This document shows positions 16,305-24,600 of a DNA stretch of 64,000 bases, piece after piece. The translations under genes and the position numbers were made by a program. Under the pieces are notes generated by a model. It ran no database searches. It worked only from the letters and a program-made list of their open reading frames with translations, and had not been told where the DNA came from. The stretch comes from an uncultured Subdoligranulum sp. (GTDB lineage: Bacteria; Bacillota; Clostridia; Oscillospirales; Ruminococcaceae), in contig CAJFFY010000013.1 in the NCBI GenBank assembly GCA_904374465.1, positions 30,040 through 94,039 of the forward strand, given 5' to 3'. How positions within the stretch are numbered: the stretch's first letter is position 1; each line of letters opens with the position of its first letter.

Positions 16305-16320
16305 TTTACATTGTTGTAAA
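16305..16320. promoter_or_regulatory. Palindrome upstream of the pot promoter
   Basis: TTTACATTGTTGTAAA: perfect 6-bp arms around 4 bases, ending 10 bp upstream of the -35 box, an activator-type position. The regulator is unknown. Confidence 0.45.
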
Positions 16321-16350
16321 GATTTTTTCATATTTCGGTAAAGGCTCCGC

Positions 16351-16923
16351 TCATGCCGCTTTCTGCTCCTCTGCGAAGGAGTCCCGCAGCCTGGCAATCG
16401 ACTTTCCCATGGCAGATTCCCCGGTGCCGGTCAGCATTTCTTTCAGGGTATCCCAAACACCGTCCCATTCCAGCGGCTGTCCGTTCAGCATCAGTCCGAG
16501 TTCGCCCTGAAATCCGGCACTTTTGCCGGCAATGCGCAGTTCATACCACCCTGCCGGCAGGATAACGGTCATGGGGTCCTGACTGTCCAGCGGCCACTGG
16601 GCCACAAGGGTCCGATCCACGGTATTGACCACCAGCAATTTTGCTTCTCCCTGATTGGCAACAAGGGTGGAAGTCACCTCACACAGGGTCCCGTCCTCTT
16701 CCACCGCAAAGGAACGCAGCGTATTCACACCGGAAAAACTGCCTGCACGGAGCGCGTAGCTTTTATCCGTCCGGGTATAGCCGGCCCACAGGATTGTGGC
16801 ATAATGGTTTGTTCCGTCGGTCAGAAAGCCCACATCTTCATATTGATCGTCATATTGATTGCAGCCGCACAGCAACATGGCCAGCACCGCCAGCAGCAAG
16901 AAAAGGGACAGTTGCTTTTTCAT
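16351..16923 (-). CDS. Lipoprotein of the GntR-ABC operon
   Basis: 190 aa from the ATG at 16923. A lipoprotein signal peptide (MKKQLSLFLLLAVLAMLLCGC) ends in an LCGC lipobox with Cys at residue 21. The mature domain of about 170 residues is a predicted beta-rich fold (VTSTLVANQGEAKLLVVNTVDRTLVAQWPL, then PAGWYELRIAGK), reminiscent of matrix-binding domains but not assignable. It is last in the GntR/ABC operon, 20 nt after the zinc ribbon gene, so it may work with that transporter in the envelope. Confidence 0.7.
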   Translation of the reverse strand: MKKQLSLFLLLAVLAMLLCGCNQYDDQYEDVGFLTDGTNHYATILWAGYTRTDKSYALRAGSFSGVNTLRSFAVEEDGTLCEVTSTLVANQGEAKLLVVNTVDRTLVAQWPLDSQDPMTVILPAGWYELRIAGKSAGFQGELGLMLNGQPLEWDGVWDTLKEMLTGTGESAMGKSIARLRDSFAEEQKAA

Positions 16924-16943
16924 GGTTCCATTCCCCCTTTCAC

Positions 16944-17156
16944 TTACCCTCCCAGCAGGAAGTCCAGCACATCCCAACCGTCGCCGCCCTGCTGCTTGTA
17001 CAGTTCGGTATAACCGCACTGGCAGCAGCTGACGGTGACGAACTTTTTGTTCTGCACATCGAACAGTTTGGCAAAATTGCCGCCGGTGGCCTGCAGACGG
17101 TCGGCCTCATATTCGGTGCAGCCGCACTTGGGACAGACATATTGACGCTTTTCCAT
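16944..17156 (-). CDS. Small zinc-ribbon protein
   Basis: 70 aa from the ATG at 17156, which has AAGGAG about 8 nt upstream. Two CxxC knuckles (CPKCG at residues 8-12 and CCQCGYTE at about 44-51) form a zinc ribbon, and the tail ends in DVLDFLLGG. Small proteins of this form are common in Firmicutes and are of unknown function. It lies between the ABC permease and the lipoprotein. Confidence 0.75.
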   Translation of the reverse strand: MEKRQYVCPKCGCTEYEADRLQATGGNFAKLFDVQNKKFVTVSCCQCGYTELYKQQGGDGWDVLDFLLGG

Positions 17157-17184
17157 ATCACATTCTCCTTGTTTGCAAAGTTGA

Positions 17185-17988
17185 TCAGACAAGATTCAGA
17201 CGACTGGTCATCAGCCACTGGGTAACGGCCCATTTGATGGCATCCAGAATGACCACCAACAGAAGGATACCGCTCATCACCGCCACCATCATCCAAAAGC
17301 TGTTCAGGGAATGGACAAAGCCCACCACCCAAAGGGAATCCATCTGCACGGCGCCAAACATCAGCAGGATCAGCACCATCGTGGCGAGAATCTGCTCCAA
17401 AAATCCCAGGATAAAATAGCTGATGATACTGGCCAGCAGACGCTGCTGACCGAACTGTCCGCCAATGGCACAGGCCAGATAAAAATCCAGGTAGGCGCCT
17501 GCCACGGCGGTCACCCCAAACGCTGCCAGAAACAACAGCGCCGTCACATCGGTAACGGTACGCGCCGCAAAAAACGGTTCCCCGGCACCCGAAAAAGAAA
17601 ACAGACTGCCGCTGAGGATGTTGCCGCAGAGAATCAGGTACAGAACCGCTATTCCCGTCCAGACACAGGCACTGATGAGTTTGACCGCGATATGTTTCCA
17701 CAAAGGTACCGGCAGAGAAAGCATCAGATACCCCTGTTCCCCCAACAGCTTGTAAAAACGTTGGACATTCAGGAAAACACAGGCTCCCAGTACAAAGATC
17801 CATGCCAGAACCGTCGCAACATTCAACAGATCCTGCAGCCATACTGCCACCTGGGGCCAGGCCTCATACCCGTTCAGAAGATGGTTGACCAGGCTGGTGA
17901 TCAACGTGAACCCCAGTACCCCGCCGCCGATGGGCAGCAGTACCCGTGCGGTGGTTTTCCATTCATATTTCAGCAATTTGGTCAGCAT
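17185..17988 (-). CDS. ABC-2 type transporter permease
   Basis: 267 aa. It begins MLTKLLKYEWKTTARVLLPI, the usual N-terminal amphipathic helix of ABC-2 permeases, and then has six hydrophobic segments. Its start overlaps the end of the ATPase gene by 7 nt. With that ATPase and the GntR regulator it resembles the YtrABC-type cell-envelope stress transporters. Substrate unknown. Confidence 0.8.
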   Translation of the reverse strand: MLTKLLKYEWKTTARVLLPIGGGVLGFTLITSLVNHLLNGYEAWPQVAVWLQDLLNVATVLAWIFVLGACVFLNVQRFYKLLGEQGYLMLSLPVPLWKHIAVKLISACVWTGIAVLYLILCGNILSGSLFSFSGAGEPFFAARTVTDVTALLFLAAFGVTAVAGAYLDFYLACAIGGQFGQQRLLASIISYFILGFLEQILATMVLILLMFGAVQMDSLWVVGFVHSLNSFWMMVAVMSGILLLVVILDAIKWAVTQWLMTSRLNLV

Positions 17989-18686
17989 TTATATACCTCC
18001 CGGAAATATTCATCCACACTCTTGCCGGTTTCCTCCCGCAGGGAATCCACTCCCACCTGCCGCAGAACGGTGCCTTCCTGCAGGAAAATCACTTCATCCA
18101 GTGCCCGCTCAATATCGCCGATGAGATGGGTGGAAAGCACCAGGGCCGCCTCTTCGCTATAGTTGCGCAGAATCGTCTGCAGAATATACTCCCGTGCCGC
18201 CGGGTCCACACCTCCCAGCGGTTCATCCAGAAGATAGAGCTTGGCGTTCCGGCTCATGGTCAGACAAAGCTGCATCTTTTCCCGGGTGCCCTTGCTCATG
18301 GCGCCAATGGGACTTTTTGCTTCGATATGCAGATCTGCCAGCATGGCCCGGGCTTTGACCGCATCAAAGTCCGTGTAAAAATCGGCATACAAATCCACGG
18401 CATCCGCAGCCCGCATCTCGGTGGGCAGGGCCATTCGGTCCGGCAGATAGCTGGTAATGCATTTTGTGTACACACCCGGTTGCCGGCCGCCGATCAAAAC
18501 ACAGCCGCCGGTGGCCGTGAGCAATCCCGCCGAAATTTTCAGCAGGGTGGTTTTGCCGCTGCCGTTGGGTCCCAGCAGCCCCACCAGTTTTCCGCTGCTG
18601 ACGGCAAAGTTGACCCCCTTCAGGGCCGCCCGGCTGCCATACCGCTTGTACAAATTCTTTGCCTCATACATCACCGTTTCCTGCAT
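17982..18686 (-). CDS. ABC transporter ATP-binding protein (YtrB/BcrA-like)
   Basis: 234 aa. The ATG at 18686 has GGAGG 8 nt upstream and lies inside the end of the GntR gene (23-nt overlap). Walker A is GPNGSGKTT, Walker B YLLDEPLGGVD, and the H-loop is LSTHLIGD. The signature region reads MSKGTREKMQL instead of LSGGQ, as in BcrA/YtrB-type exporters. It pairs with the permease that follows. Regulation by the operon's own GntR protein is likely. Confidence 0.86.
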   Translation of the reverse strand: MQETVMYEAKNLYKRYGSRAALKGVNFAVSSGKLVGLLGPNGSGKTTLLKISAGLLTATGGCVLIGGRQPGVYTKCITSYLPDRMALPTEMRAADAVDLYADFYTDFDAVKARAMLADLHIEAKSPIGAMSKGTREKMQLCLTMSRNAKLYLLDEPLGGVDPAAREYILQTILRNYSEEAALVLSTHLIGDIERALDEVIFLQEGTVLRQVGVDSLREETGKSVDEYFREVYKC

Positions 18687-19056
18687 TCCTGTCTCCTCCT
18701 TCTGCCATCTGCCGCAACAGTGCTTCGATTTCGGCCCTGTCCAGTCCCAATGCCCGCATCTGATGCAAAAATTCTGCCGCCACGCCGGAGGCCCGTTTGT
18801 AACGCAAGGCCGCAAGCGCCGCCGCATCTGCCGTGACGGTACGTCCCGCCGTGCGCTGGGCCTGCAAAAGACCCCGGCTCTCCAGTTCCTGCAGCGCCCG
18901 CTGCATCGTATTGGGGTTGACCCCCGCCTCGGCGGCCAGTTCCCGCACCGGTGGGATTTTACTTCCGGGCGAAAAAGTCCCGTTTACCAACGCCAGTTCC
19001 ATCTGCTCCACCAGCTGAATATAGACCGGACGGCCCGCGGTAATATTCCAGTCCAT
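18664..19056 (-). CDS. GntR family transcriptional regulator (YtrA type)
   Basis: 130 aa. Short YtrA-type layout: an N-terminal winged helix (GRPVYIQLVEQMELALVNGTF, PPVRELAAEAGVNPNTMQRALQELESRGLL) followed by only about 55 helical residues for dimerisation. First gene of an operon with an ABC transporter, zinc ribbon and lipoprotein. The promoter carries a perfect 36-bp palindrome, the expected operator. YtrA-type proteins usually respond to cell-wall antibiotics; the inducer here is not known. Confidence 0.9.
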   Translation of the reverse strand: MDWNITAGRPVYIQLVEQMELALVNGTFSPGSKIPPVRELAAEAGVNPNTMQRALQELESRGLLQAQRTAGRTVTADAAALAALRYKRASGVAAEFLHQMRALGLDRAEIEALLRQMAEGGDRNAGNGDV

Positions 19057-19071
19057 CGCCCTATACCTTTC

Positions 19072-19107
19072 TGTATTATTGTATTAAGTGCTTAATACAA
19101 TAATACA
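19072..19107. promoter_or_regulatory. Perfect 36-bp palindrome, GntR operator
   Basis: Arms of 17 bp (TGTATTATTGTATTAAG and complement) surround a 2-bp centre. It covers the -10 box and transcription start of the GntR-ABC operon, 16 bp before the gntR start codon, so bound repressor would block initiation. Confidence 0.85.
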
Positions 19108-19127
19108 CGAATTTGGCAATTTGTCAA
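19100..19127 (-). promoter_or_regulatory. Promoter of the GntR-ABC operon
   Basis: Minus strand TTGACA (19122-19127), 16-bp spacer, TATTAT (19100-19105) inside the palindrome. Confidence 0.8.
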
Positions 19128-19138
19128 GGGAGAAAACA

Positions 19139-19169
19139 AAAAATCCGCACGGCTTTTTCCGTGCGGACG
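19139..19169 (-). terminator. Terminator after the alpha/beta hydrolase gene
   Basis: Minus strand stem GTCCGCACGG / CCGTGCGGAT around AAAAAG, then a T run; it begins 10 nt after the stop at 19179. Confidence 0.85.
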
Positions 19170-19178
19170 TGATAAAAT

Positions 19179-20114
19179 TTATGCCAGATGGTCTTCCAGC
19201 CAGGTCAGAACGTAGTCAAATACTTCTTCTCTGTTTTGCTCGTTATGCAGTTCATGGCGGGCATCCTCGAAGATCTGGCAGGTCAGGTCTTCCACACCGG
19301 CATCTCCCAGCATGGTCCAGACTTTGCGCACACCGGCCCCGTAGTCCCCGACCGGATCGGCGCCGCCCGATATAAGCAACACCGGCAGGTGTTTGTCCAA
19401 CGCCTGGGCCCATTTTCTGCGATTCACATGGTTGATGGCCGCCAGCATCTCCCGATAGCTGCCCACCGTGAAGGGAAACGTGCACAGCGGATCGGCATCA
19501 TAGGCACGCACCACCGCCTCGTCCCGGGTCAGCCAGGCGTTGGGGGATTTGGCGTCAGGAATTTGTTTGCAGTAGCCGCCCATATTGGCCCGGACCATAA
19601 AGCGCGAAACCGTTTGGGGGCCTTCCAGCGCCGCCAGAACGGTGGCCACGCCCTGGCCGACCACATTCAGCATACGGGGGCCCGCCGTGCCGGAAAGAAT
19701 CAATCCCCGGATGGTATCCGGCCAGCGCTCGGCATACCAGCGGGCGTAAAAGCTGCCCATGCTGTGCCCATAGAGAAAGATCGGCACCCCGGGGAATTTT
19801 TCGTGCAGCCGGGTATTCATCGTGTGCAGATCCTGCAGCAGATAAAAGCGTCCGCCGGGCATACCGTAATGGCCGTATTCCCCGGGTTTTGCGCTCTGGC
19901 CATGTCCAAGATGGTCATTGCCCGCCAGCACAATACCATGAGCGGCATAAAATTTGGCCATCGGCTCATAGCGGCGCACATACTCACACATGCCATGGCT
20001 GAGCTGCAGTACCGCCCGCACCGGAACGTCCTGCCGGGAATACACCAGCCCGGCAATGGTGTGCTTGGTGTCAGACGAGGGAAAGCGGAGATTTTCGCAA
20101 CGCAATGGGGTCAT
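19179..20114 (-). CDS. Alpha/beta hydrolase (lysophospholipase/monoacylglycerol lipase-like)
   Basis: 311 aa from the ATG at 20114 with AAGGAGGG 8 nt upstream. The oxyanion region is LQLSHGMCEYVRRY, the nucleophile elbow YGHSMGSFYARWYAE (Ser at about residue 111), the acid Asp in ISGGADPVGDYGAGV and the catalytic His in DARHELHNEQNREEV. This is the serine aminopeptidase S33/lysophospholipase family, which cleaves short esters or monoacylglycerols. Cytosolic, no signal peptide. It follows rarA by 23 nt and may be co-transcribed. Confidence 0.85.
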   Translation of the reverse strand: MTPLRCENLRFPSSDTKHTIAGLVYSRQDVPVRAVLQLSHGMCEYVRRYEPMAKFYAAHGIVLAGNDHLGHGQSAKPGEYGHYGMPGGRFYLLQDLHTMNTRLHEKFPGVPIFLYGHSMGSFYARWYAERWPDTIRGLILSGTAGPRMLNVVGQGVATVLAALEGPQTVSRFMVRANMGGYCKQIPDAKSPNAWLTRDEAVVRAYDADPLCTFPFTVGSYREMLAAINHVNRRKWAQALDKHLPVLLISGGADPVGDYGAGVRKVWTMLGDAGVEDLTCQIFEDARHELHNEQNREEVFDYVLTWLEDHLA

Positions 20115-20137
20115 GGTGTTCCCTCCTTTTACAGTGG

Positions 20138-21403
20138 TTATTCTTCGCCCTTGATACGCTTCCAATACTGGGCGAAGGCCTGTTCATTTTTGTTGTCCCC
20201 CGGCTCATAATAGCGCCGGTCCTTGATGGCATCGGGCAGATATTGCTGTTGGGTCCAATGATGGGGAAAATCATGGGGATACAGATAATGCTGCCCTTTG
20301 ACTTTGGCATCGGCCCCGTCGTAGTGTTTGTTTTGCAGCTGCCGGGGTATAGGGCCTGTACGCCCGGCCTGTACATCTGCCATGGCCGCATTGATGCCAT
20401 CGTGGGCCGAATTGGACTTGGGTGCCGTGGCCACCAGCACCACCGCATCGGCCAACGGCAGCCGCGCTTCCGGCAGTCCCACCGCATTGGCGATATCCAC
20501 CGCGGCCTTGACGATGGGAATGATCTGCGGCCAGGCCAGACCCACGTCCTCACAGGCACAGACCATCAACCGGCGGCAGGCGCTGGGCAGATCCCCCGCC
20601 TCCAGCAACCGTGCAAGATAGTGCAGAGCCGCGTCGGGGTCCGATCCGCGCATGGATTTCTGGTACGCCGACACAATATCGTAATGGTCGTCCCCCAGCT
20701 TGTCGTACCGCATGGCCGTGCGGGCGGCCACCTGCTGCACCATGTCCAGCGTCACGGTGCGCTTGCCGTTTTCCACCGGGGCCGCAGTCACCGCAAACTC
20801 CAGGTTGCCCAGTGCCTTGCGCATGTCCCCGCCGGCACTCTGGGCCAGGTAATCCAGCGCATCGTCGGGAATCAGAATGGGGGTCTTGTCCTCCGCTCCC
20901 AGGCGGGCGGCGGCGTTCTGGACACCCTGACGGATATCCTCCGCCGTCAGGGACTTAAACTCGAACACCGTGCAGCGGGAAAGCAACGCGTTATAGACAT
21001 AAAAATAAGGGTTCTCGGTGGTGGAGGCAATCAGGGTAACCGTCCCCTGCTCCACACACTCCAGCAGGCTCTGCTGCTGGCGCTTGTTGAAATACTGGAT
21101 CTCGTCCAGATACAACAGAATGCCGCCGGTGGCCCCCAGGGTGCCGATGTCAGCCAGCACCGATTTGATGTCACTGGTGGAGGCCGTGGTACCGTTGAGC
21201 TTGTGCAGCTGCATGCCGCTGCCCGCAGCAATAATGCTGGCCACCGTGGTCTTGCCTACCCCCGAAGGTCCATAGAAAATCATGTTGGGAATGCGGCCGC
21301 TTTCCACCGTGCGGCGGAATACCTGGTTTTTGCCCAGCAGATGCTGCTGACCGCACACTTCGTCCAGCGTGCGGGGCCGCAGCCGTTGTGCCAGCGGTTC
21401 CAT
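20138..21403 (-). CDS. rarA: Replication-associated recombination ATPase RarA (MgsA)
   Basis: 421 aa, typical length. It is an AAA+ clamp-loader-like ATPase that acts at stalled forks with SSB. Walker A is GPSGVGKTTVAS, Walker B ILLYLDEIQYFNKRQQQSLL, sensor 1 IASTTENPYFYVYNALLSR. The C-terminal tetramerisation domain is visible (ACEDVGLAWPQ, YLYPHDFPHHWTQQQYLPD). AAGGAGG precedes the ATG. Very clear family member. Confidence 0.95.
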   Translation of the reverse strand: MEPLAQRLRPRTLDEVCGQQHLLGKNQVFRRTVESGRIPNMIFYGPSGVGKTTVASIIAAGSGMQLHKLNGTTASTSDIKSVLADIGTLGATGGILLYLDEIQYFNKRQQQSLLECVEQGTVTLIASTTENPYFYVYNALLSRCTVFEFKSLTAEDIRQGVQNAAARLGAEDKTPILIPDDALDYLAQSAGGDMRKALGNLEFAVTAAPVENGKRTVTLDMVQQVAARTAMRYDKLGDDHYDIVSAYQKSMRGSDPDAALHYLARLLEAGDLPSACRRLMVCACEDVGLAWPQIIPIVKAAVDIANAVGLPEARLPLADAVVLVATAPKSNSAHDGINAAMADVQAGRTGPIPRQLQNKHYDGADAKVKGQHYLYPHDFPHHWTQQQYLPDAIKDRRYYEPGDNKNEQAFAQYWKRIKGEE

Positions 21404-21507
21404 GCCTGTCCCCTCCTTATTATATAGGTAAAATCAGCGCGGGACATGCCATCCCACTTTTTTTATGTTTTTATCCGGCAGTCCCGGGAACTGCCCCTCT
21501 CTTCCTC

Positions 21508-21536
21508 TTGATTATAAGGTATCGCCGTGGTAGAAT
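21508..21536 (+). promoter_or_regulatory. Promoter of the nth-gntR unit
   Basis: TTGATT (21508-21513), 17-bp spacer, TAGAAT (21531-21536), 33 bp before the nth start. Confidence 0.75.
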
Positions 21537-21568
21537 CAAGAGAAAGAACGTGAAACGGAGCGAATGCT

Positions 21569-22225
21569 GTGACAAAAAAGGAACTGGCTCAGATCTGCAT
21601 TGAACGGCTGAAAGCGGAGTATCCGCTGGCCGAGTGCACCCTGGATTACGACCACGCCTGGCAGTTGTTGGTGGAGGTACGGCTGGCCGCCCAGTGCACC
21701 GATGCCCGCGTCAACGTGGTGGTGCAGGAGCTGTTCGCCCGGTACCCCAGCGTGGAGGCATTGGCCGCCGCAACGCCGGAGGAGATTGAGGCCATCGTCA
21801 AGCCCTGTGGCCTGGGACGCAGCAAAGCCCGGGACATTTCCGCCTGCATGCGGATGCTGCGCGATCAGTACGACGGCAAGGTGCCGAACGACTTTGATGC
21901 CCTGCTGGCCCTGCCCGGCGTAGGTCGCAAAAGTGCCAATCTGATCATGGGCGACGTATTCGGCAAACCGGCTATCGTCACCGACACCCACTGCATCCGT
22001 CTTTGCAACCGGATCGGACTGGTGGACAACGTGAAAGAGCCCGCCAAGGTGGAACGGGCCCTGTGGAAGATCATTCCCCCGGAGGAAGGCAGCGATTTCT
22101 GCCACCGACTGGTGTACCATGGACGCGCCGTCTGCACGGCCCGCACCAAGCCCTTCTGTGACAAATGCTGCCTGGCCGATGTGTGCCGTACCGGAAAGGA
22201 AACCCTGCATGAAGAAAGCAACTGA
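21569..22225 (+). CDS. nth: Endonuclease III
   Basis: 218 aa, starting with GTG at 21569 (GGAG about 8 nt upstream). This base-excision glycosylase/AP lyase removes oxidised pyrimidines. The helix-hairpin-helix is LLALPGVGRKSANLIMGDVFG, followed by the catalytic Asp in VTDTHCIRLCNRIGL; the conserved Lys is in the HhH (GRKSAN). A C-terminal [4Fe-4S] cluster is given by Cys residues in VCTARTKPFCDKCCLADVC. The next gene starts inside its last codons. Confidence 0.95.
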   Translation: MTKKELAQICIERLKAEYPLAECTLDYDHAWQLLVEVRLAAQCTDARVNVVVQELFARYPSVEALAAATPEEIEAIVKPCGLGRSKARDISACMRMLRDQYDGKVPNDFDALLALPGVGRKSANLIMGDVFGKPAIVTDTHCIRLCNRIGLVDNVKEPAKVERALWKIIPPEEGSDFCHRLVYHGRAVCTARTKPFCDKCCLADVCRTGKETLHEESN

Positions 22226-22961
22226 GCCCCCGCTGGGCGGTGAACTGCGCAGCCAGCAGGCCGCCGACCGGTTGCTGGCCGAGCTGCGTGCCGGCCGCTA
22301 TGCCGGAGCCGGGCAGCTGCCCAGCGAAGTGGAGCTGTCCAGTGCACTGGGCGTAAGCCGTACCGTGGTCCGGGACGCCCTGAGTCTGCTGGAACGAGAG
22401 GGTTACCTGGAGCGGGTGCGGGGCATCGGCACGCTGGTAAACCGGGACGTGGTCCGGATGGTAAACCGGATGGACCAGAAGCTGGAATTTTACAGGATGA
22501 TCCGTGCGGCGGGGCATGAGCCCCACAGCGATAACGTGCTGATCACCCGGGAAACGGCACCGCCCGACCTGGTCCAACGCCTGGGACTGCCCACCGGTGC
22601 GCCGCAAACCCTGGTGTTTGTGCGACGCCGGGTGCTGGCGGATGACCGTCCCGTGCTGTATTCCACCGATATCCTGCCGCTGTCCCTGTTTGGCGGTCAA
22701 CGGCTGGATACCCTGGATTTTACTCAACCCATTTTTTCCATTGTGGAGCAGTATTGCCACGTAACGGTCACCAAAACGCTGGCCAGGGTCCATGCCGTGA
22801 CCGGCAGTTCGCTGATCCGCCATCAGCTGGGTCTGCGCCCCGACCAGGCGCTGACACAGCTGGACGAAACATGCTACTCCCGGCTGTGCAAGCCGGTGCT
22901 TTGCTGCCAAACCTGTTACACCGACTTCTTTGATTTTGCCATTGTGCGCAAGCTGATGTGA
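22209..22961 (+). CDS. GntR family regulator with UTRA effector domain
   Basis: 250 aa from the ATG at 22209, overlapping the end of nth by 17 nt. Residues 1-80 form the winged helix (GQLPSEVELSSALGVSRTVVRDALSLLEREGYLERVRGIGTLV). Residues 100-245 match the HutC-type UTRA sensing domain (DDRPVLYSTDILPLSLFG, RPDQALTQLDETCYS). It probably senses a small metabolite. It stands directly before pyrBI, but whether it controls them is only a guess; no clear operator palindrome was found. Confidence 0.85.
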   Translation: MKKATEPPLGGELRSQQAADRLLAELRAGRYAGAGQLPSEVELSSALGVSRTVVRDALSLLEREGYLERVRGIGTLVNRDVVRMVNRMDQKLEFYRMIRAAGHEPHSDNVLITRETAPPDLVQRLGLPTGAPQTLVFVRRRVLADDRPVLYSTDILPLSLFGGQRLDTLDFTQPIFSIVEQYCHVTVTKTLARVHAVTGSSLIRHQLGLRPDQALTQLDETCYSRLCKPVLCCQTCYTDFFDFAIVRKLM

Positions 22962-22989
22962 CAGCCCGTCCCATTGGTCATAGGGTTTT

Positions 22990-23012
22990 GCGGCCTGCCC
23001 CGCGCAGGCCGC
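22990..23012 (+). promoter_or_regulatory. Strong hairpin upstream of pyrB
   Basis: GCGGCCTG / CAGGCCGC with a 7-nt loop in the 94-bp gntR-pyrB gap. No T run follows, so it is not a standard terminator, and no PyrR-binding loop was recognised. Confidence 0.45.
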
Positions 23013-23055
23013 GCCTTGTGAAGATAAATAGAGAGTTTGTTAAAGGGGAATGTGT

Positions 23056-24009
23056 ATGAGACATCTGATCGACCCGGCGGACTTTACGCTGGATGAAACC
23101 CTTCGCCTGATGGATCTGGCCGACCGTATCCACGATGATCCGGCCGCCTACAAGGACGTGGCCACCCGCAAACGGCTGGCCACTCTGTTCTACGAGCCGA
23201 GCACCCGCACCCGCCTTTCCTTCGAGGCGGCCATGCTCAACCTCGGCGGGCAGGTGCTGGGCTTCCCCGACGCGCGCGTCTCCAGCGCTTCCAAAGGCGA
23301 GACCGTTGCGGACACCATCCGCATCATCAGCTGCTACGCCGACATCGCCGCCATGCGTCACCCCAAAGAAGGCGCCCCGCTGCGTGCCGCCCGCTACAGC
23401 CGGATTCCGGTAATCAATGCCGGTGACGGCGGTCACAGCCATCCCACCCAGACACTGCTGGATATGATGACCATCCGCCGCCGCAAGGGCCGGCTGGACA
23501 ACCTGACCATCGGCTTCTGCGGCGACCTGAAATTCGGCCGTACCGTGCACAGCCTGATCAAGAGCCTGTCCCGTCTGCCGGGCATGCGGTTCGTTCTGAT
23601 TTCGCCGGAAGAACTGCGGGTGCCCGACTATATCATCAGCGAAATCCTGGTACCCAACCAGATCGACTACGTGGAAACCCGCAGCCTGGAAGAATCGCTG
23701 CCGGAGCTGGATATCCTCTACATGACCCGCGTGCAACAGGAGCGCTTCTTTAACGAAGAAGATTATGTCCGCCTGAAAAACAGCTATATCCTGACCAAGG
23801 AAAAGTTGTCCCTGGCTCCTGCCGATATGGCAATCCTGCACCCGCTGCCCCGCGTGAACGAGATCACGCTGGACGTGGACGACGATCCCCGCGCCGCTTA
23901 CTTTGAGCAGGCGCAGAACGGCGTGTATATGCGCATGGCTTTGATTATGACGCTGCTGGGTCTTGCAGACCCCAAAACCGGGGAGGTAGCTTTTGATGTT
24001 AACGGTTGA
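23056..24009 (+). CDS. pyrB: Aspartate carbamoyltransferase catalytic subunit
   Basis: 317 aa. The ATG at 23056 is 8 nt after AAAGGGG; an ATG two codons earlier is too close to it. It makes carbamoyl-aspartate, the first committed step of pyrimidine synthesis. Motifs are FYEPSTRTRLSFEAAM (carbamoyl phosphate loop), SASKGETVADT, MRHPKEGA, GDGGHSHPTQTLLD and HPLPRVNEI. Its end overlaps pyrI, matching the class B (PyrB plus PyrI) holoenzyme. Confidence 0.96.
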   Translation: MRHLIDPADFTLDETLRLMDLADRIHDDPAAYKDVATRKRLATLFYEPSTRTRLSFEAAMLNLGGQVLGFPDARVSSASKGETVADTIRIISCYADIAAMRHPKEGAPLRAARYSRIPVINAGDGGHSHPTQTLLDMMTIRRRKGRLDNLTIGFCGDLKFGRTVHSLIKSLSRLPGMRFVLISPEELRVPDYIISEILVPNQIDYVETRSLEESLPELDILYMTRVQQERFFNEEDYVRLKNSYILTKEKLSLAPADMAILHPLPRVNEITLDVDDDPRAAYFEQAQNGVYMRMALIMTLLGLADPKTGEVAFDVNG

Positions 24010-24427
24010 TGAAATTCTGAACGGCGTGGTCATTGATCACATTACCGCCGGTACCGGCCTGGGCCTATACCACCTGATGGAGCTGGAAAAGCTGCACGAC
24101 GCCAGCGTGGCCCTGCTGCAGAATGTGCGCAGCCAGAAGAGCGGCAAAAAGGACATCATCAAAATCGAGGGTGATGTGAGCCGGCTGAACTTCGACATTC
24201 TGGGCTATCTGGACCCCAAGATCACCATCACCGTGATTGAGAACGGCCACATCGTCAACAAGATCCGCCCCAAGCAGCCCCAGCGGCTGGTCAACGTGAT
24301 CAAGTGCACCAATCCCCGCTGTGTGACCTCGGTGGAAGAGGGCTGTGATCACATTTTCACCCTGACTCCCAGCGGACGGTATCGCTGCATCTACTGCGAG
24401 CAGGAATTCAGCGTAAAGCCGCAATAA
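23996..24427 (+). CDS. pyrI: Aspartate carbamoyltransferase regulatory subunit
   Basis: 143 aa. The ATG at 23996 lies 9 nt after GGGAGG inside pyrB and overlaps the pyrB end by 14 nt. The N-terminal domain binds nucleotide effectors (IDHITAGTGLGLYHLMEL). The C-terminal zinc domain has four cysteines (CTNPRC and CIYC in the last 40 residues). It confers allosteric control by CTP/ATP on PyrB. A strong terminator follows. Confidence 0.95.
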   Translation: MLTVDEILNGVVIDHITAGTGLGLYHLMELEKLHDASVALLQNVRSQKSGKKDIIKIEGDVSRLNFDILGYLDPKITITVIENGHIVNKIRPKQPQRLVNVIKCTNPRCVTSVEEGCDHIFTLTPSGRYRCIYCEQEFSVKPQ

Positions 24428-24440
24428 TCCCCTTATATAC

Positions 24441-24475
24441 GACGAGTGCCGGCCTTGGCTGGCACTCGATTTTAT
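24441..24475 (+). terminator. Terminator after pyrI
   Basis: CGAGTGCC / GGCACTCG stem with loop GGCCTTGGCT, followed by ATTTTATTTT. Confidence 0.9.
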
Positions 24476-24530
24476 TTTGCCTCTTTTCGTCATTTTGCAC
24501 AGTAATTTCCAACTATTTTTGATTTTGTTA

Positions 24531-24559
24531 TTGATTTATCATTGTGTACCCCGTATAAT
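24531..24559 (+). promoter_or_regulatory. Promoter of the hydrogenase operon
   Basis: TTGATT (24531-24536), 17-bp spacer, perfect TATAAT (24554-24559), 41 bp before the flavoprotein start, in an AT-rich stretch. No exact Rex-type site was seen. Confidence 0.8.
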
Positions 24560-24600
24560 AGAAAGCAGATGAACCCACACAAACGGAGGAAAAATCAACT

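Noticed and set aside
21419..21447. TATAAT-like box before rarA.
   Set aside because: Transcription from it would start inside the ribosome binding site, and the -35 region does not match.
22990..23012. Hairpin before pyrB as a PyrR attenuator or terminator.
   Set aside because: There is no T run and no recognised PyrR-binding loop; kept only as an unexplained hairpin.
24500..24560. Rex-type operator before the hydrogenase operon.
   Set aside because: TTGTTA is present but the matching TAACAA half is not at the right distance.
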